From NCBI RefSeq assembly GCF_001929375.1, contig NZ_MSGO01000006.1, positions 36,601 through 100,600 of the forward strand: a stretch of 64,000 bases of DNA, written 5' to 3'. The stretch is from Actinomyces oris (lineage in GTDB: Bacteria > Actinomycetota > Actinomycetes > Actinomycetales > Actinomycetaceae). Shown here in pieces: positions 18,368-29,437 of this stretch. The notes under the pieces are model-generated. The model searched no databases. It saw only the letters and a list, made by a program, of their open reading frames with translations, and was not told the origin of the DNA. A program made the translations under genes and the position numbers. Position 1 is the first letter of the stretch. The number at the start of each line of letters is the position of its first letter.

Positions 18368-19473
18368 GGAGCAGCACCGGCGGCGTCGGCGCCTGGATCC
18401 GTTACGGAAACCCGCTCGAGCCCGGGGAGCTGGACTTCGCGATCGCCCACTACCGGGCGGCGATCCTCCAGCCCTGGGAGACCGAGGCAGCAGCCCGCCT
18501 CAAGGAGGCGCGACCGGACATGACGGTCCTGGCCTACCGGTGCCTGTCCTCCACGCGAGACTTCGAGCCGGACTCCATGCGCGCCTCGGGACTGTCCTAC
18601 CGCGAGGCCCTCCGCCGCGGTTGGCTCGCCAGGCGTGACAACGGCGACCTGGTCGAGTGGAACACCTACCCCGGCCACTTCCAGGCCCGTGTGTGGGACC
18701 CCGACTACCGCGCCCGCTGGGTGGAGGAGGTCTGCCAGGCCACCGCTGAGACCGCCTTCGACGGCGTCATGGCGGACAACGACGTCTTCGACGACTACTA
18801 CGGCCTGGACCTCCCCCTGGACGGAATCGCCGACACCGCCGCCCTGCGCGCTGAGCTGAACATCTTCGTGGACCAGGCCGGTGCCGGCCTCAACGGCGTC
18901 GGCAAGATCCTCATCCCGAACGTGGCCGAGGCCCGCCGGGAACCCGGCCGCTGGGAGCGCCACTCGGCCTGGGGTGGTGGCTTCGACGAGTGCTGGCTGG
19001 GCTGGGGGGACCATCACCTCTTCGATGAGGCCACGGCCCTGGCCCAGATTCACGAGCTGCGAGGGCCGGGCCTGTCCATCGTGCGCACGCCCGACGGCGG
19101 GGACGGCGGCTCCATGTCCGGTGCCCGCACGTCCCCCGGCCTCTACGGGCTGGCGGCCTTCTGGGTCTTCGGGGGAGGGGAGGGCGCCTACACGGCCACC
19201 GGTCACGACGACTACTCGCGCACTCCCTGGTTCCCCGCCCTCGACGCCGACCTGGGGCGCCCGCTGGGACGGCCCCGGAGGACCTCGGGCGCCTGGGTGC
19301 GCGAGTTCGAGGGCGGAGTGGCCGCCGTCGCGCTCGGCGAGGAGGGAGGCGGCACCGTGCGTCTCCCGGCGGGCCTCAGGTCACCGGGGCCCACCGGGGA
19401 CCCGGACGGTGAGGCGCTGGCTCTGGAGGTGCGCCTCAGCGCGCATCGTGGGATGATCGCTCTGCGTGCCTGA
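18364..19473 (+). CDS. Putative glycoside hydrolase (GHL15-like TIM barrel)
   Basis: A 369-residue protein whose ATG overlaps the PelF-like stop (ATGA), with GAGGAGG just upstream. The pattern (ILQPWETEAAARLKEARP, TVLAYRCLSS, DGVMADNDVFDDYYGL, GGFDECWLGW) resembles the hypothetical glycosyl hydrolase family GHL15. Asp in MADND and Glu in FDECW are candidate catalytic acids. The coupled PelF/PelG-like genes suggest it trims or releases the polymer, as the hydrolase domain of PelA does in Pel systems. No signal peptide is visible, so either it acts in the cytoplasm or it is exported non-classically. Family assignment is moderately confident; substrate unknown. Confidence 0.68.
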   Translation: MRSSTGGVGAWIRYGNPLEPGELDFAIAHYRAAILQPWETEAAARLKEARPDMTVLAYRCLSSTRDFEPDSMRASGLSYREALRRGWLARRDNGDLVEWNTYPGHFQARVWDPDYRARWVEEVCQATAETAFDGVMADNDVFDDYYGLDLPLDGIADTAALRAELNIFVDQAGAGLNGVGKILIPNVAEARREPGRWERHSAWGGGFDECWLGWGDHHLFDEATALAQIHELRGPGLSIVRTPDGGDGGSMSGARTSPGLYGLAAFWVFGGGEGAYTATGHDDYSRTPWFPALDADLGRPLGRPRRTSGAWVREFEGGVAAVALGEEGGGTVRLPAGLRSPGPTGDPDGEALALEVRLSAHRGMIALRA

Positions 19474-19491
19474 GTCATGACCCGGTCCGGC

Positions 19492-19537
19492 TTGTGCGAG
19501 ATCCGATAATGCGACTAAAGACCTGTTAAACGTTAGT
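19492..19537 (+). promoter_or_regulatory. Candidate promoter and LacI-type half-palindrome
   Basis: TTGTGC (19492) and TAAAGA (19516) are 18 bases apart. Immediately downstream, TTAAACGTTAG (19526-19536) centres on CG as LacI-family operators do. This would suit sugar control of the downstream transporter. Weak evidence. Confidence 0.35.
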
Positions 19538-19675
19538 CATGTTGGGTGGATCATTGACCTGCTTGACTTCCTGAGATCCCCGCCGTCCCGTACAGCGTTC
19601 TCTCGGGCAGGAAGCGCGGCGTCCGTCTCGGGCGGCGTCGACAGAGTTCCACAGGGCCCAGGACAAGGATGACCT

Positions 19676-21088
19676 ATGGCACAGACTTCCCAGAATAGCG
19701 CGGCGGACATCGCGCACAAGCCCATGATGAGCACTGCTCAGATCCTGCTGATGAACGTCGGATTCTTCGGCATCCAGTACTCCTTCGGCATGCAGCAGAA
19801 CGCCATGTCGCCCATCTACCAGTTCCTCGGGGCTTCCGCTGACGAGATCCCCATCCTCAATCTGGCCGGACCCGTCACCGGCCTGCTCATCCAACCGCTC
19901 ATCGGGGCGCTCTCGGACCGGACCTGGAGCGAGAAGTGGGGACGCCGTAAGCCCTTCTTCCTGATCGGGGCCGTCGGCTGCTCCGTGTTCCTGTTCCTCA
20001 TGCCCTTCGTCACCGCCGTGTGGATGGCGGTGCTGTGCCTGTGGCTGCTGGACGCCTCGAACAACACGGCCATGGAGCCCTACCGGGCCTTCATCGGCGA
20101 CCGCCTGCCCTCCAAGCAGCTCGCCAAGGGCTTCCTCGCCCAGTCCCTGTTCATCGGCGCCGGCTCGGCCCTGGCCGCCGGGACCCTCGTCGTTCTGGAG
20201 AAGACCCTGGCGGGCGCCACCGCCGCCGGCATCCCCTACTGGGTCTTCGGCGCCTTCATGGTGGGGTCGGTGTGCTCCATCGGCTCGGTGCTCATCTCGG
20301 TGCTCTCCACCAAGGAGCTGCCGCCCACGCCGGAGGGCTTGGTCGAGCTCGAGCGCAAGAAGCGGGAGGAGGGCCCCTTCGGCTTCGTCAAGGACATCGG
20401 CGTCGCCATCGTCGAGATGCCCCGCGGCCTGAAGAAGATGGCCCTGGTCTACCTCTTCCAGTGGTACGCCATGAACGTCTTCTGGCAGTACCTGGGCCTC
20501 ATGTGCGCCGTCACCTACTTCGGCGTGAACCTGTCCGACCCGGGGTACGCCAAGACCAAGGCCTTCAACGACGCCTCCGGCTTCGCCACCGGGCTCATGG
20601 TCGCCTACTACGTCTCCTGCACGGTCGTCGCCCTCTTCCTGGCGCGACTGTCCAACCGCATTGGCCCCAAGCACGTCCACACCGCGGCGCTGTGCCTCGC
20701 CGCCGTCTGCCTGGTCCTGCTCACCCGCATCGGCAGCCCCGGCCACACCGCGGTCCTCTACCTGCCCATGATCGGCATTGGTGTGGCCTGGGCTTCTATT
20801 ACGGGCGTACCCTACATCATGGCCATTGAGATGATCCGCAAGGAGCGCCGAGGCGTCTACATGGGCGTTATCAATATGATGATCGTCATCCCCCAGTTCA
20901 TCCAGACCCTCACCTTCGGTCCCATTTACAAGCACCTGCTCGGCGATCACCCGGTCAACGCCATGCTCTTCGTCGCAGTCTTCCTCGTCATCGCCGGTCT
21001 GCTCATCGAGTGGATCGACACCGTCAAGGACGCGGACCCGCGGGTGCGCGCCGCCGCCGTGTCCGCCACTGAGACTGCCGTGGCCTGA
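19676..21088 (+). CDS. SLC45/GPH-like MFS sugar transporter
   Basis: A 470-residue protein with about 12 membrane segments. The first cytoplasmic loop SDRTWSEKWGRRKPF carries the RxGRR-type motif, and MEPYRAFIGDRLP follows helix 4. Both are characteristic of the SLC45 / sucrose-maltose proton symporter branch of the major facilitator superfamily. It probably imports a disaccharide with protons. AAGGA lies 7 bases before the ATG. No sugar-degrading enzyme is adjacent, so the substrate is not indicated. A UspA gene follows closely and may be co-transcribed. Confidence 0.85.
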   Translation: MAQTSQNSAADIAHKPMMSTAQILLMNVGFFGIQYSFGMQQNAMSPIYQFLGASADEIPILNLAGPVTGLLIQPLIGALSDRTWSEKWGRRKPFFLIGAVGCSVFLFLMPFVTAVWMAVLCLWLLDASNNTAMEPYRAFIGDRLPSKQLAKGFLAQSLFIGAGSALAAGTLVVLEKTLAGATAAGIPYWVFGAFMVGSVCSIGSVLISVLSTKELPPTPEGLVELERKKREEGPFGFVKDIGVAIVEMPRGLKKMALVYLFQWYAMNVFWQYLGLMCAVTYFGVNLSDPGYAKTKAFNDASGFATGLMVAYYVSCTVVALFLARLSNRIGPKHVHTAALCLAAVCLVLLTRIGSPGHTAVLYLPMIGIGVAWASITGVPYIMAIEMIRKERRGVYMGVINMMIVIPQFIQTLTFGPIYKHLLGDHPVNAMLFVAVFLVIAGLLIEWIDTVKDADPRVRAAAVSATETAVA

Positions 21089-21116
21089 CCGGGTGCCCCA
21101 CGAAAGGATGTCATCC

Positions 21117-21572
21117 GTGACCTATACCACCATTGTCGCCGGAGTCGGCGATGTCGAGGCGAACACCCACGTCATCGATCGCGCCTGCGAGATGGCTCGC
21201 CTGTGCGACGCCGCTCTTCTCCTCGTCGCCGGCTTCGACCCCGTCTCGGCGCGGGACAAGGCTCGCATCAACGAGTTCGCCCCCGTCGCCGATGTGCGGG
21301 TCGTCGAGGCTCGGCTCACCGAGGACCAGGCCTACGCCGTCGTCGAGAAGGCGCGTGATACCGCCGTTGAGCGCGGCGTCGCCCTCGCCCAGGGCGTCGT
21401 CGTCGAGGGCACGGCGGTCGATGCCGTCACCCTCGTCACCTTGGAGACCGAGGCGGACCTCGTCATCGTCGGATCCAAAGGCGTCGATTCGCTGTTCGGC
21501 CGCATCTTCGGAGCCGTCTCCGTCCAGGTGCTCCGCAAGTCGAAGTGCGACGTCCTCGTCGTCGTTCCCTAG
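21117..21572 (+). CDS. Universal stress protein, UspA family
   Basis: A 151-residue single-domain Usp protein. GTG 21117 is preferred over ATG 21108 because GAAAGG sits about 9 bases before the GTG and overlaps the ATG. The C-terminal nucleotide motif reads GSKGVDSLFGRIFGAVS, close to the G-x2-G-x9-G(S/T) pattern of ATP-binding Usps, though Ala replaces the usual Ser/Thr. The last strand is CDVLVVVP. It lies 28 bases after the MFS gene and ends before a strong terminator. Role: stress-linked nucleotide-binding protein; its partner is unknown. Confidence 0.9.
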   Translation: MTYTTIVAGVGDVEANTHVIDRACEMARLCDAALLLVAGFDPVSARDKARINEFAPVADVRVVEARLTEDQAYAVVEKARDTAVERGVALAQGVVVEGTAVDAVTLVTLETEADLVIVGSKGVDSLFGRIFGAVSVQVLRKSKCDVLVVVP

Positions 21573-21622
21573 TCGCCGGATAGACGTCGGACGCACGCGT
21601 CGGATCCTGCGCGATCGGACCG

Positions 21623-21674
21623 GCGGCGGATGCCCGCCACGCGGAAGTGTGGCGGGCATCCGCCGCTATGTTTT
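21623..21674 (+). terminator. Strong terminator after uspA-like gene
   Basis: A perfect 18-bp stem (GCGGCGGATGCCCGCCAC and its complement at 21649-21666) with an 8-base loop, followed by TATGTTTT. Confidence 0.9.
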
Positions 21675-21746
21675 GAGGTTCTTCGTGTGTGAGGGCGTGG
21701 TCGGGGTGAGCGGGTGCCGGTGGTTCGGCGTCTCGGGGTCCTGCGC

Positions 21747-21880
21747 GGTCGTACTCGGCGTCGCGCGGTCGTACCTTAGAGGGGCTCTAAGGTACGACCG
21801 CGCGGTTTTACGTACGACCGCGTGCGCTGGGGGTACGACCACGCGGTTTTACGTACGACCGGGTGGGATCGCGTACGACC
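21747..21880. repeat. Phased array of GTACGACC motifs (about 20-bp period)
   Basis: Two copies of GGTCGTAC (starting 21747 and 21767) are followed by five copies of GTACGACC (starting near 21792, 21812, 21833, 21853 and 21873). Spacing is 20-21 bp within each set, about two helical turns. Most copies continue as GTACGACC(G/A)CG, and two are followed by CGCGGTTTTAC. The array lies in the roughly 700-bp gene-free gap between uspA and ppdK; no reading frame there is convincing. It may be a binding array for a DNA-binding protein. A related pair occurs at 11014-11082. Confidence 0.75.
21762..21804. repeat. Perfect 19-bp inverted repeat inside the array
   Basis: CGCGCGGTCGTACCTTAGA (21762-21780) and its exact complement (21786-21804) flank GGGGC. 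It marks the point where motif orientation reverses, and GTTTTA follows. It could also act as a terminator. Confidence 0.85.
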
Positions 21881-22159
21881 ACGTACCCCGAGACCCCGAC
21901 GAGGAAAGCCCCGCACAACCCCATCCCCACGACACGAAGAACCCGTTTTGAGCAGTTGTCGTAACTCCTGTGATACGTGGGGCCGGGCTGGGCGCATGGT
22001 GGCGCTGCGTCTGCCCGGGTGGCCCCGCGCCCCGACCCGCTCCGGGACGCGGCGCTCGGCGTTCCCTGAATCTCCTCCCCTCGACGTCGGCCGCCCATGC
22101 CGCCGAGCCCCGCGGCGTCGGCGGGCGCGCCGGGAGGAGGCGCGCTGGAGTCGGCGTGT

Positions 22160-22188
22160 TTGGTCTAGGACTGAAGTCACACTAGAGT
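22160..22188 (+). promoter_or_regulatory. ppdK promoter
   Basis: TTGGTC (22160-22165), a 17-base spacer and TAGAGT (22183-22188) form a reasonable sigma-70-type promoter 90 bases before the ppdK ATG. The stretch 21881-22159 before it contains no gene that I can support. Confidence 0.55.
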
Positions 22189-22278
22189 CATATCGTGAAC
22201 GACGCGTCGCCGCGTCACGCCTGCATCAGGACGATCTGAGGCAGACCCGAGAACGACCCGAATCAGAAAGGGGCATCG

Positions 22279-24984
<2,706 letters not shown>

Positions 24985-25050
24985 CCGAGTAACCGGGTAA
25001 CCGAATAGCGAGGTCCGCGGACCAACGGCGTCGTGGGGGCCGGGCTGGGA

Positions 25051-26523
25051 TCAGGAGACCGGCGACGGCGAGGCGATACCCAGGCGCCCGCCCAGCCAGT
25101 CGAGCTGGTCGGCCAGCGCCGGCCCCCACACGGCCCAGGTGTGGGCGCCGTCGTACTGGCGGGTGCTCACCGTCATGCCGGACTTCGTGGCGGCCTCGGC
25201 CAGGACGGGCACGGCCCCGCGGTAGCCCTTGTCCTGGCGGCCCACCGACAAGATGCCGGCGATGCCGTCGTAGCGGCCGGGTGGGGCGGTGGACATCAGG
25301 GAGATCGGGTCGTTGGCCTCGTAGGCGGCACGGTCCCCGCCGAAGCCCTCGGAGATGGTGCGTTCCACGCCGCCCAGCGTGGGGTGCTCCTCGGCACTGA
25401 TAGCCAGGAAGGTGCGGTAGACGCCCGGTGAGCGGGTGACGACCTGCATCGCGCAGGTGCCCCCGTTGGACAGGCCGGCCACCGCCCAGTGGGTGGGGTC
25501 GTCGTCGACCTGCAGGTTCGCCCTGATCCAGGCCGGGACGTCCTTCTCCAGGTAGGTGGCCGCCTTGCCGCCCGCCTCGGTGTCGGAGCACAGGGGATTG
25601 ACGTACGGGCTGCCCAGGAGGTCGGCGACGACGACCACCGGGGCCAGGCCGTGGTGGTCGGCCGCGTAGGCGTCCATCGTGTCCTTCAGGTTCCCCAGCT
25701 CGAACCAGTCCGACGGGCTTCCCGGCTGCCCGGTGAGCAGGACGAGGACCGGAAGGGCCGGGCGCTGTGAGCCCAGGTAGGCCGGCGGCAGGTAGATGAA
25801 GGCCCCTCGCGGTGCGAAGCCCTTCGTCCCGGACTGGTCACCGGCCGGGATGTCGGCGGTGACCGCCTCACCGCGCACGGGCATGTCCGACGGCGGCCTC
25901 CAGGTCTCCTCCAGCGTCCCGCGTCCGCGTCCGCGTACGGGTGCCGGTGACCGGGCCGCGGCGCCCTGCAGGCGGTTGAGCGGCGTGGTCGCCACCCCGC
26001 AGCCCAGGACCGATGCCAGGGTGGGGTAGGAGGCGAAGAAGGTGTTGATCGCCAGCAGGCAGGAGGCCACCACGGCTACGAGGCTGGAGGCGGACTCAGT
26101 GGCGCGCACCAGGCGGCGGTTGCGTGAACGCACCGCCTGGTGACGCCCCTCGGTGCGGTTGCCGGTGACCAGCTGGGCGATGACGAGGCCGATGACTCCC
26201 ACCCAGGTCCACACGAACCAGCCGACGCCGTCGGCGATGGGATGCCAGATGACGTCCACGGCCAGCCAGAAGGTCACCGCGCTCACTGCTGCGGCAGCGG
26301 GTACGACGAGCTGCCGAGGCCAGGGCAGGTGGCGGGTGCGCCGCCACCACAGCCAGGCGATGACCACCACGGCGACGACCGCGCAGGCCGTCCCCAACCA
26401 GGGCTGGAGGATGTGGACGGCCTTGAGAGCGCCCACGACGCCGCCCGAGGCCTGCACGTCGGCGGTGCTGCCGGCAGTGACGGCGTCGGCGGTGGGCGCG
26501 CCAGCACCGCTGATCTCAGTCAC
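25051..26523 (-). CDS. Membrane-anchored esterase of the esterase-D/mycolyltransferase class
   Basis: A 490-residue protein with four hydrophobic segments in the first 190 residues. An extracytoplasmic alpha/beta hydrolase domain follows, with nucleophile motif GLSNGG (Ser352), a YLPPAYLG strand and GAHTW (His461). It overlaps the end of the upstream MprF-like gene by 8 bases, so the two are surely co-translated. In corynebacteria and enterococci, aminoacyl-lipid synthases are paired with hydrolases that remove the amino acid. By analogy, this esterase may deacylate aminoacylated lipids outside the membrane. The family is clear; the substrate is inference. Confidence 0.85.
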   Translation of the reverse strand: MTEISGAGAPTADAVTAGSTADVQASGGVVGALKAVHILQPWLGTACAVVAVVVIAWLWWRRTRHLPWPRQLVVPAAAAVSAVTFWLAVDVIWHPIADGVGWFVWTWVGVIGLVIAQLVTGNRTEGRHQAVRSRNRRLVRATESASSLVAVVASCLLAINTFFASYPTLASVLGCGVATTPLNRLQGAAARSPAPVRGRGRGTLEETWRPPSDMPVRGEAVTADIPAGDQSGTKGFAPRGAFIYLPPAYLGSQRPALPVLVLLTGQPGSPSDWFELGNLKDTMDAYAADHHGLAPVVVVADLLGSPYVNPLCSDTEAGGKAATYLEKDVPAWIRANLQVDDDPTHWAVAGLSNGGTCAMQVVTRSPGVYRTFLAISAEEHPTLGGVERTISEGFGGDRAAYEANDPISLMSTAPPGRYDGIAGILSVGRQDKGYRGAVPVLAEAATKSGMTVSTRQYDGAHTWAVWGPALADQLDWLGGRLGIASPSPVS

Positions 26524-29026
26524 GGCTCATCAGCACTTGGGCGAAGCGCGCCGTCTGGGAGGGCTTCAGACCGGGCAGGTAGGCCCGGGCGATGGCGATC
26601 CCCACCGTGGGCAGGTCCACCAGGTCGGGAACGGCCAGGTACATGGGCACCGCCCGCGGCTTGAACTTGCGCTTGTAGGCGTGCAGGGAGCTGAATCCGT
26701 AGGCCGGCTCCAGCACGGAGGCCAGCAGGTTCAGGAGGCGGTCGAAGGGGGAGGAGGCGCCGCCGTCGGCCGGTGCGGAGCGGGTCAGCGGCGCCCCGGA
26801 CAGGGAGAGGATCTCCAGGCCCTCGGCCTGGGCGTCCTGGGCGGCGCGCCCGATGAGGTACTCCATGACGGGGCGGAAACCGCCCTCGCGGCGTCGCATG
26901 AAGTCCAGGGTCAGGCCGATGATGCGCCCGTCGCGGTAGACCGGCAGCCAGGAGGTGACGCCCTGGACGGTGCCGTCGGCGTCGATGGCCAGCAGCAGGC
27001 GCGTCTCGGCGTCGTCGAGCTCGGCCAGGCCACCCAGGGTGAAGCCCATCTCCGGCAGCGGCTTGTCACTGGCCCAGGCCTGGGAGATGGCCCGGATCTG
27101 GTCGCGCCGACCGGCCGGGCAGTCGCGGAAGGTGGTCCACACCGCCTCAACGCCCTCCTTGTTGGCGTGGTTGAGGGCGGTGCGCACGTCCTGGTAGGCC
27201 TTGCCGCGGAAGGCCAGGTCCGGCAGGTCCAGGACGGCCTCCTCGGCCACCTGCAGGATCGTCCAGCCCATGGCACGGGCTGCCTCCATCGCCGGGGTGT
27301 GCACCGAGTACAGGGCCGGGATGAGTCCGGCGTCGGTGGCGAAGTCGGCGAAGTCGCGCACCGCCTGGGCCACGTCGGCGTCGTCGGCGGCGGGGTCCCC
27401 GACCGTCAGGGCGACGTCGCGGCTGGGCCGGTAGGAGAAGCCGGCCGTGCCCGCCTCGTTGACCCAGGCCTCGTTGCCCTGCCAGGTGAGCATCCACCCC
27501 AGGGTCCCGGCGCCGCGGCTGCGCACCAGGTCGACGAGCTCCTCGCGGTCGGAGACCCGGGTGCGGGCGGGAGCGGACTGCGCCAGCCACACCCACAGGA
27601 TCGTCAGGAGCCACACCAGGACCGGCACCCACGCGGTGAGCAGGTAGGACAGGGGGGTCAGGGGCTCGACGATCAGGCTCATGATGCCGCCGGTGCTGAT
27701 GGGCAGCAGGTAGGACACGTAGGTCTCCAGCAGGGCGGGCCAGGTCGCGTAGGGGGAGAAGTCATGAGACATGAGCAGGCCCCCGGCGACGGTCAGGACC
27801 GCCCCACCCAGGAGGGTCAGGATCCAGGCGACGACGGCGCGGCGAATGACGCCGGGGCGCGACCCCAGGGTGAAGCGCCTCCTGGTCCACACCACGAGGC
27901 TGATGACCACGATGTTGAGCAGCAGCGGCACCAGCAGGTGCCCCGAGCGCAGCCAGCTGTGCAGGAGCCGGGCCGTGGTGGGACCGGACTCGGGCAGCTG
28001 CTCGCCGATCTTCTCCACCAGGGCGAACAGGGCCGCGCACACCCCCAGGAACACCTGCAGGGCGATGGTGCCCTGGACCGCCGAGCGGCGCCCCCGGCGC
28101 AGACCATCGGCCAGGACCAGCTGCAGGAGCGCAGGCATACACATCAGGAGCTGCTCGACGGGGTAGATGACGGCGTCCTTGGGCAGGATGGCGGGGGTCA
28201 GCCCGTAGCGGGCGTCGGCCAGGGGGCCGGCGGCGTTACTCACCACCGCCAGGGCGCAGCTCACGGCCCAGCAGGCCACCAGGAAGGCCACGAGCTCGCG
28301 CTCCACGCGCCGGGGCAGCTCCTGGGAGGGGGCCGTCTGCTGCCCGCGCTCCAGGACGATGCCCATGATGAGGCCGATGAAGCCGGCTCCCAGGCGGGCC
28401 AGGGCACCCACGGTTCCGGTCACGGCGGCCGAGACGATGAGGACGGCGAACACCACCAGGCGCGTGCGTCGCCGCCAGGACGGGCGCATGACGCTGGTGG
28501 AGGCCGCCACCAGGCCGGCAGTGGGCAGGCTGATGCCCTGGATCGGGGCGTGGATGAGGTAGGGGGACCAGGCTTCCCACACGCGGCCGATGAGGGGGTA
28601 GAGCGCCTGGGCCAGGACGATGCCCCCGGCGGAGGAGACGGCGGCGGTGGCCAGCCACCGTCGTGTGCCCAGGAGCCGCTCCAGCAGCACGCCGACGGAC
28701 AGCAGCATGAGGCTTCCGGTCACCGGCAGCAGGTGGCCGGGGACCGCCCAGGCGGTCATCAGGGTCCACACCCGCTGGGGCTGGTGGATGTAGGCGGACA
28801 GGACGATCTGCCCCTGGGGCCCCCAGGGCAGCAGGGCGATGCTGATGGCGAGGGTCAGTACGGCACAGGTGGTCGCGGCCGGCGCCGAGGCCAGCCAGGT
28901 GCGCGTGGCCCGCCAGGCCCGGCGCCCGTAAGCGCTCAGATGCGAGGGCCGCGATGCGGGGGCCGCAGGCGAGGGCGCGAGCTCGGGTGCGTCCGGGGGA
29001 GTCGTGGTGGACGAGTCCGACGGCAT
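26516..29026 (-). CDS. MprF-like aminoacyl-phosphatidylglycerol (or diacylglycerol) synthase
   Basis: An 836-residue protein. A disordered Pro/Ala/Ser N-terminus is followed by about 12 membrane segments (about residues 50-500), starting with a rhomboid-like block that ends ALLPWGPQGQIVLSAY. A cytoplasmic DUF2156-type aminoacyl transferase domain spans about residues 510-836 (TLGWMLTWQGNEAWVN, GFTLGGLAELDD, LSLSGAPLT, FSSLHAYKRKFKPRAVPMYL). Such enzymes move an amino acid from aminoacyl-tRNA to membrane lipid, lowering surface charge and giving cationic peptide tolerance. Unlike LysX there is no lysyl-tRNA synthetase fusion. The amino acid and lipid cannot be read from sequence. It forms an operon with the overlapping esterase. 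Confidence 0.88.
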   Translation of the reverse strand: MPSDSSTTTPPDAPELAPSPAAPASRPSHLSAYGRRAWRATRTWLASAPAATTCAVLTLAISIALLPWGPQGQIVLSAYIHQPQRVWTLMTAWAVPGHLLPVTGSLMLLSVGVLLERLLGTRRWLATAAVSSAGGIVLAQALYPLIGRVWEAWSPYLIHAPIQGISLPTAGLVAASTSVMRPSWRRRTRLVVFAVLIVSAAVTGTVGALARLGAGFIGLIMGIVLERGQQTAPSQELPRRVERELVAFLVACWAVSCALAVVSNAAGPLADARYGLTPAILPKDAVIYPVEQLLMCMPALLQLVLADGLRRGRRSAVQGTIALQVFLGVCAALFALVEKIGEQLPESGPTTARLLHSWLRSGHLLVPLLLNIVVISLVVWTRRRFTLGSRPGVIRRAVVAWILTLLGGAVLTVAGGLLMSHDFSPYATWPALLETYVSYLLPISTGGIMSLIVEPLTPLSYLLTAWVPVLVWLLTILWVWLAQSAPARTRVSDREELVDLVRSRGAGTLGWMLTWQGNEAWVNEAGTAGFSYRPSRDVALTVGDPAADDADVAQAVRDFADFATDAGLIPALYSVHTPAMEAARAMGWTILQVAEEAVLDLPDLAFRGKAYQDVRTALNHANKEGVEAVWTTFRDCPAGRRDQIRAISQAWASDKPLPEMGFTLGGLAELDDAETRLLLAIDADGTVQGVTSWLPVYRDGRIIGLTLDFMRRREGGFRPVMEYLIGRAAQDAQAEGLEILSLSGAPLTRSAPADGGASSPFDRLLNLLASVLEPAYGFSSLHAYKRKFKPRAVPMYLAVPDLVDLPTVGIAIARAYLPGLKPSQTARFAQVLMSRD

Positions 29027-29437
29027 GAACGCTCCTCAGACGGTAGGTGATGGGAAGGCTGGTGATGCGAAGGGGGTGGAAGGGCTCCCCGTCGGGAGCC
29101 GACCAGCCGACATTCTTATCCACTTCCCAGCCATCCTCATCCACCTCGAGGCGGATGTGACCATGAGACCGGTCTCTCCAAGATTCAGGGACAGCCCTAG
29201 GAGATAACCTCGATCTGGCCGTGTTATCGCGGTTTTCTCACTGCGTGCGGGCCGATGCCATGGGGTGGCGGCCCACTCCTTGTAGCCGTCATGAGATAGT
29301 CTGCCGTGTGCTGGTGGTCGTGACAGGATGGCTGGGCGCTGTGTTCGTGGGTGACTCGACTGTGAGCCGTCCATGCGCGCGCCCACCCGTGCTGGGGCCA
29401 TCGCGGAGCAGGACGACGAGGAAAGGCGGCCCCATCC
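29027..29437. other. Divergent intergenic region
   Basis: Separates the minus-strand mprF-like operon from the plus-strand RAMA-domain gene, and must hold both promoters. The short reading frames here have no ribosome site or recognisable product. I see no clear terminator or convincing -35/-10 pair. Confidence 0.5.

Noticed and set aside
21747..21880. Regular repeats considered as a CRISPR array
   Set aside because: Repeats are only 8-12 bp, spacers are about 8-12 bp, orientation reverses and no cas genes are near.
26153..29050. 965-codon plus-strand frame opposite the mprF-like and esterase genes
   Set aside because: Gln/Gly/His/Arg-rich complement of membrane-helix codons; the minus-strand proteins have clear domains.
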